A stretch of DNA of 64,000 nucleotides, taken from the NCBI RefSeq assembly GCF_030316885.1, contig NZ_JASZYQ010000005.1, positions 124,001 to 188,000 of the forward strand, in the 5' to 3' direction. Numbering within the stretch: position 1 is the stretch's first letter; each line of letters begins with the position of its first letter. Shown here piece after piece: positions 62,392 through 64,000 of the stretch. The notes beneath the pieces were generated by a model. That model saw nothing but the letters and a program-made list of their open reading frames with translations, did no database searches and had not been told where the DNA came from. The position numbers and the translations under genes are program-made. This DNA is from Variovorax jilinensis. Its GTDB lineage: Bacteria; Pseudomonadota; Gammaproteobacteria; Burkholderiales; Burkholderiaceae_C.

Positions 62392-64000
62392 TGACGTCCC
62401 AACGCCGGGCGCTGCGTCGCGTCCGGAATTCCTGATCCTCGAGGATTCGCGCTTCGATGCCGAGCTGCTGACCGAGGCGCTGCGCGTCGCGCAACCCGCG
62501 GCCAGGACGCGCGTGGTCGACAACGAGGCTGCCTTCATCGAAGCCCTGTCGGGCGCGCCTCCGACGTTGATCCTTTCCGACTACGAACTGCCGGGTTTCT
62601 CCGGTGAGCATGCGCTCCAGATCGCGCTGCGCCAGGCGCCGGGCGTGCCCTTCATCTTCGTCTCGGGCGTGATCGGCGAGGACAACGCGGTCGAGCTTCT
62701 CAAGCGAGGCGCCACCGACTACGTGAGCAAGGACCGGCTGGCGCGCCTGCCCCTGGTTCTCGAACGCGCGCTGCAGGAGAGCCGAGACCGCGCGGGCCGC
62801 GAAGACGCACAGCGCCGCCTGCGCGATGCCAATGCCGGCTTCGCACGGGCCGAGACGCGCCGGCTGGCGCTGATCGAGCTGGGCGACCGCATCCGCGACA
62901 TGGACGATCCGGGCGACATCGCTTTCGCGGCGTCCGAGATGCTGGGTCGCGAGCTCGAGGTCGACCGGGTCGGCTACGGCGTGGTCGATACGGTGGCCGA
63001 GACAATCGCGATCGAGCGCGACTGGTGCGCGCCGGGCGTCGCCAGTCTTGCGGGCCTGCTGCATTTCCGCGACTACGGTTCCTACATCGACGACCTGCGG
63101 CGCGGCGTGACGGTGGCCTTCGCCGATGCCCGCGAAGATCCGCGTACACGCGACAACGCGGCCGCGCTCGAAGCCATCAGCGCGCGGGCGGTGGTCAACA
63201 TGCCGCTGACCGAGAAGAGCGGGCTGGTGGGCCTGCTGTACCTCAACCACGGACAGGCGCGGGCGTGGCCCGAAGGCGAGGTGGAATTCGTGCGCGAGGT
63301 GGGCGACCGGGTGCGCACGGCAGTGGCTCGGCGCGAAGCCCAGGGCGAGCTCAGGGCATTCGCCGATTCGCTCGAGCGCCAGGTGGCCGAGCGCACGCGC
63401 GAGCGCGACCGCACCTGGGCGCTGAGCCAGGATCTGCTAGGCGTGGCCAATGCGCGCGGCTATTTCGAGAGCGTCAATCCGGCCTGGGAACCGGTGCTCG
63501 GATGGACCCGCGAGGAGCTGCGCGCGCTGCCGTTCCGCAGCTTCGTCCATCCTGACGACCTGGCAGCCACCGAGGCCGAACTGCTGCGGCTTGCGCAGGG
63601 CGAGCGCACGCTCGGCTTCGAGAACCGCTGGCGAACCAAGGCCGGCGGCTACTGCTGGCTGTCGTGGACCGCTGTGCCCGACGAAGGCCTGCTCTACACG
63701 GCCGCGCGCGACATTACCGAGCAGAAGGAGCGTGCGGCCGAGCTCGAGGCCGCGCGCGAGCAGCTGCGCCAGAGCCAGAAACTCGAGGCCGTCGGCCAGC
63801 TCACGGGCGGCCTGGCGCACGACTTCAACAATCTGCTGGCAGCGATCTCGGGCAGCCTCGAGCTGATGCGGCGGCGCGGGCTCGAGGGCCGATACGCCGA
63901 CATCGACCGCTACGTCGACGTGGCCCAGGGCGCAGCCCGGCGGGCGGCGGCGCTCACGCACCGGCTGCTGGCCTTCTCGCGGCGGCAGACGCTGGCTCCC
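62384..64000 (+). CDS. Receiver-GAF-PAS-histidine kinase (3' end cut by window edge)
   Basis: At least 539 residues, open to the right edge. Domains in order: a receiver with [18 protein letters not shown] near residue 16 and Asp66 in [13 protein letters not shown]; a GAF region (about 155-315) with [20 protein letters not shown] and [19 protein letters not shown]; a coiled segment [13 protein letters not shown]; a PAS domain (about 345-455) with [20 protein letters not shown]; and HisKA with [20 protein letters not shown] (phospho-His479), of the HDFNNLL hybrid type. The ATPase part, and perhaps a second receiver, lie beyond the edge. ATG at 62384 overlaps the response regulator gene (ATGGCTGA). 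It probably relays the phytochrome signal. Confidence 0.9.
   Translation, partial: MADDVPTPGAASRPEFLILEDSRFDAELLTEALRVAQPAARTRVVDNEAAFIEALSGAPPTLILSDYELPGFSGEHALQIALRQAPGVPFIFVSGVIGEDNAVELLKRGATDYVSKDRLARLPLVLERALQESRDRAGREDAQRRLRDANAGFARAETRRLALIELGDRIRDMDDPGDIAFAASEMLGRELEVDRVGYGVVDTVAETIAIERDWCAPGVASLAGLLHFRDYGSYIDDLRRGVTVAFADAREDPRTRDNAAALEAISARAVVNMPLTEKSGLVGLLYLNHGQARAWPEGEVEFVREVGDRVRTAVARREAQGELRAFADSLERQVAERTRERDRTWALSQDLLGVANARGYFESVNPAWEPVLGWTREELRALPFRSFVHPDDLAATEAELLRLAQGERTLGFENRWRTKAGGYCWLSWTAVPDEGLLYTAARDITEQKERAAELEAAREQLRQSQKLEAVGQLTGGLAHDFNNLLAAISGSLELMRRRGLEGRYADIDRYVDVAQGAARRAAALTHRLLAFSRRQTLAP

Overview
This window is gene-dense, very GC-rich DNA with no rRNA, tRNA, CRISPR array, insertion sequence or phage gene that I can see. 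Gene content (LysR regulators next to catabolic genes, a Bug-type tripartite tricarboxylate receptor, a urease operon with hupE/ureJ between ureA and ureB, PaoABC-type aldehyde oxidoreductase, CoA-acylating methylmalonate-semialdehyde dehydrogenase, a true bacteriophytochrome) points to a chromosomal segment of a betaproteobacterium of the Comamonadaceae, most like Variovorax. That assignment is an inference from protein character; no database search was possible.

Layout. 1-4.3 kb: the end-truncated dps-like gene, an FAD monooxygenase, a zinc alcohol dehydrogenase and an SDR. 4.3-13.5 kb: a long leftward redox region in two transcription blocks, cupin-CMD-AKR-AKR-SDR (7996 to 4294) and paoABC-flavodoxin-SUMF1-like (13335 to 8126), with a divergent LysR gene at 13498. 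Both blocks are preceded by the same 47-bp element with a CTTG-N9-CAAG LysR-type box, so they look like one regulon; many of the products carry export signals. 14.5-22.7 kb: mostly single genes (GH100-like glycosidase, hydrolases, DUF1801 proteins, an outer-membrane barrel, a lipoprotein, a phosphoesterase, a cyclic-nucleotide-binding protein). 22.7-27.1 kb: nitrite reductase nirBD and a divergent HPP-CBS membrane protein, a likely nitrite or nitrate uptake partner. 27.2-36.8 kb: transporter, thioesterase, small secreted proteins, an AI-2E-type permease, a lytic transglycosylase and two acetyltransferases.

37.0-43.0 kb: a urea transporter, a DUF1576 membrane protein and ureA-hupE/ureJ-ureB-ureC, without any of the maturation genes ureDEFG. 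43.0-50.0 kb: a LysR gene that seems to start at ATC, phenylalanine 4-monooxygenase, then the most novel unit: a fused AtuA-DUF4387 protein, a Bug receptor, an unfused AtuA protein and a separate DUF4387 protein, followed by a LysR gene. 51-56.9 kb: a protein with an RNA-polymerase alpha-CTD-like domain, short unknown genes, a divergent phosphotransacetylase/acetate kinase pair, a DUF883-like protein and a 125-bp run of strong dyads. 56.9-64 kb: mmsA with a divergent LysR, then a three-gene overlapping light-sensing unit (bacteriophytochrome kinase, response regulator, receiver-GAF-PAS kinase) that runs off the right edge.
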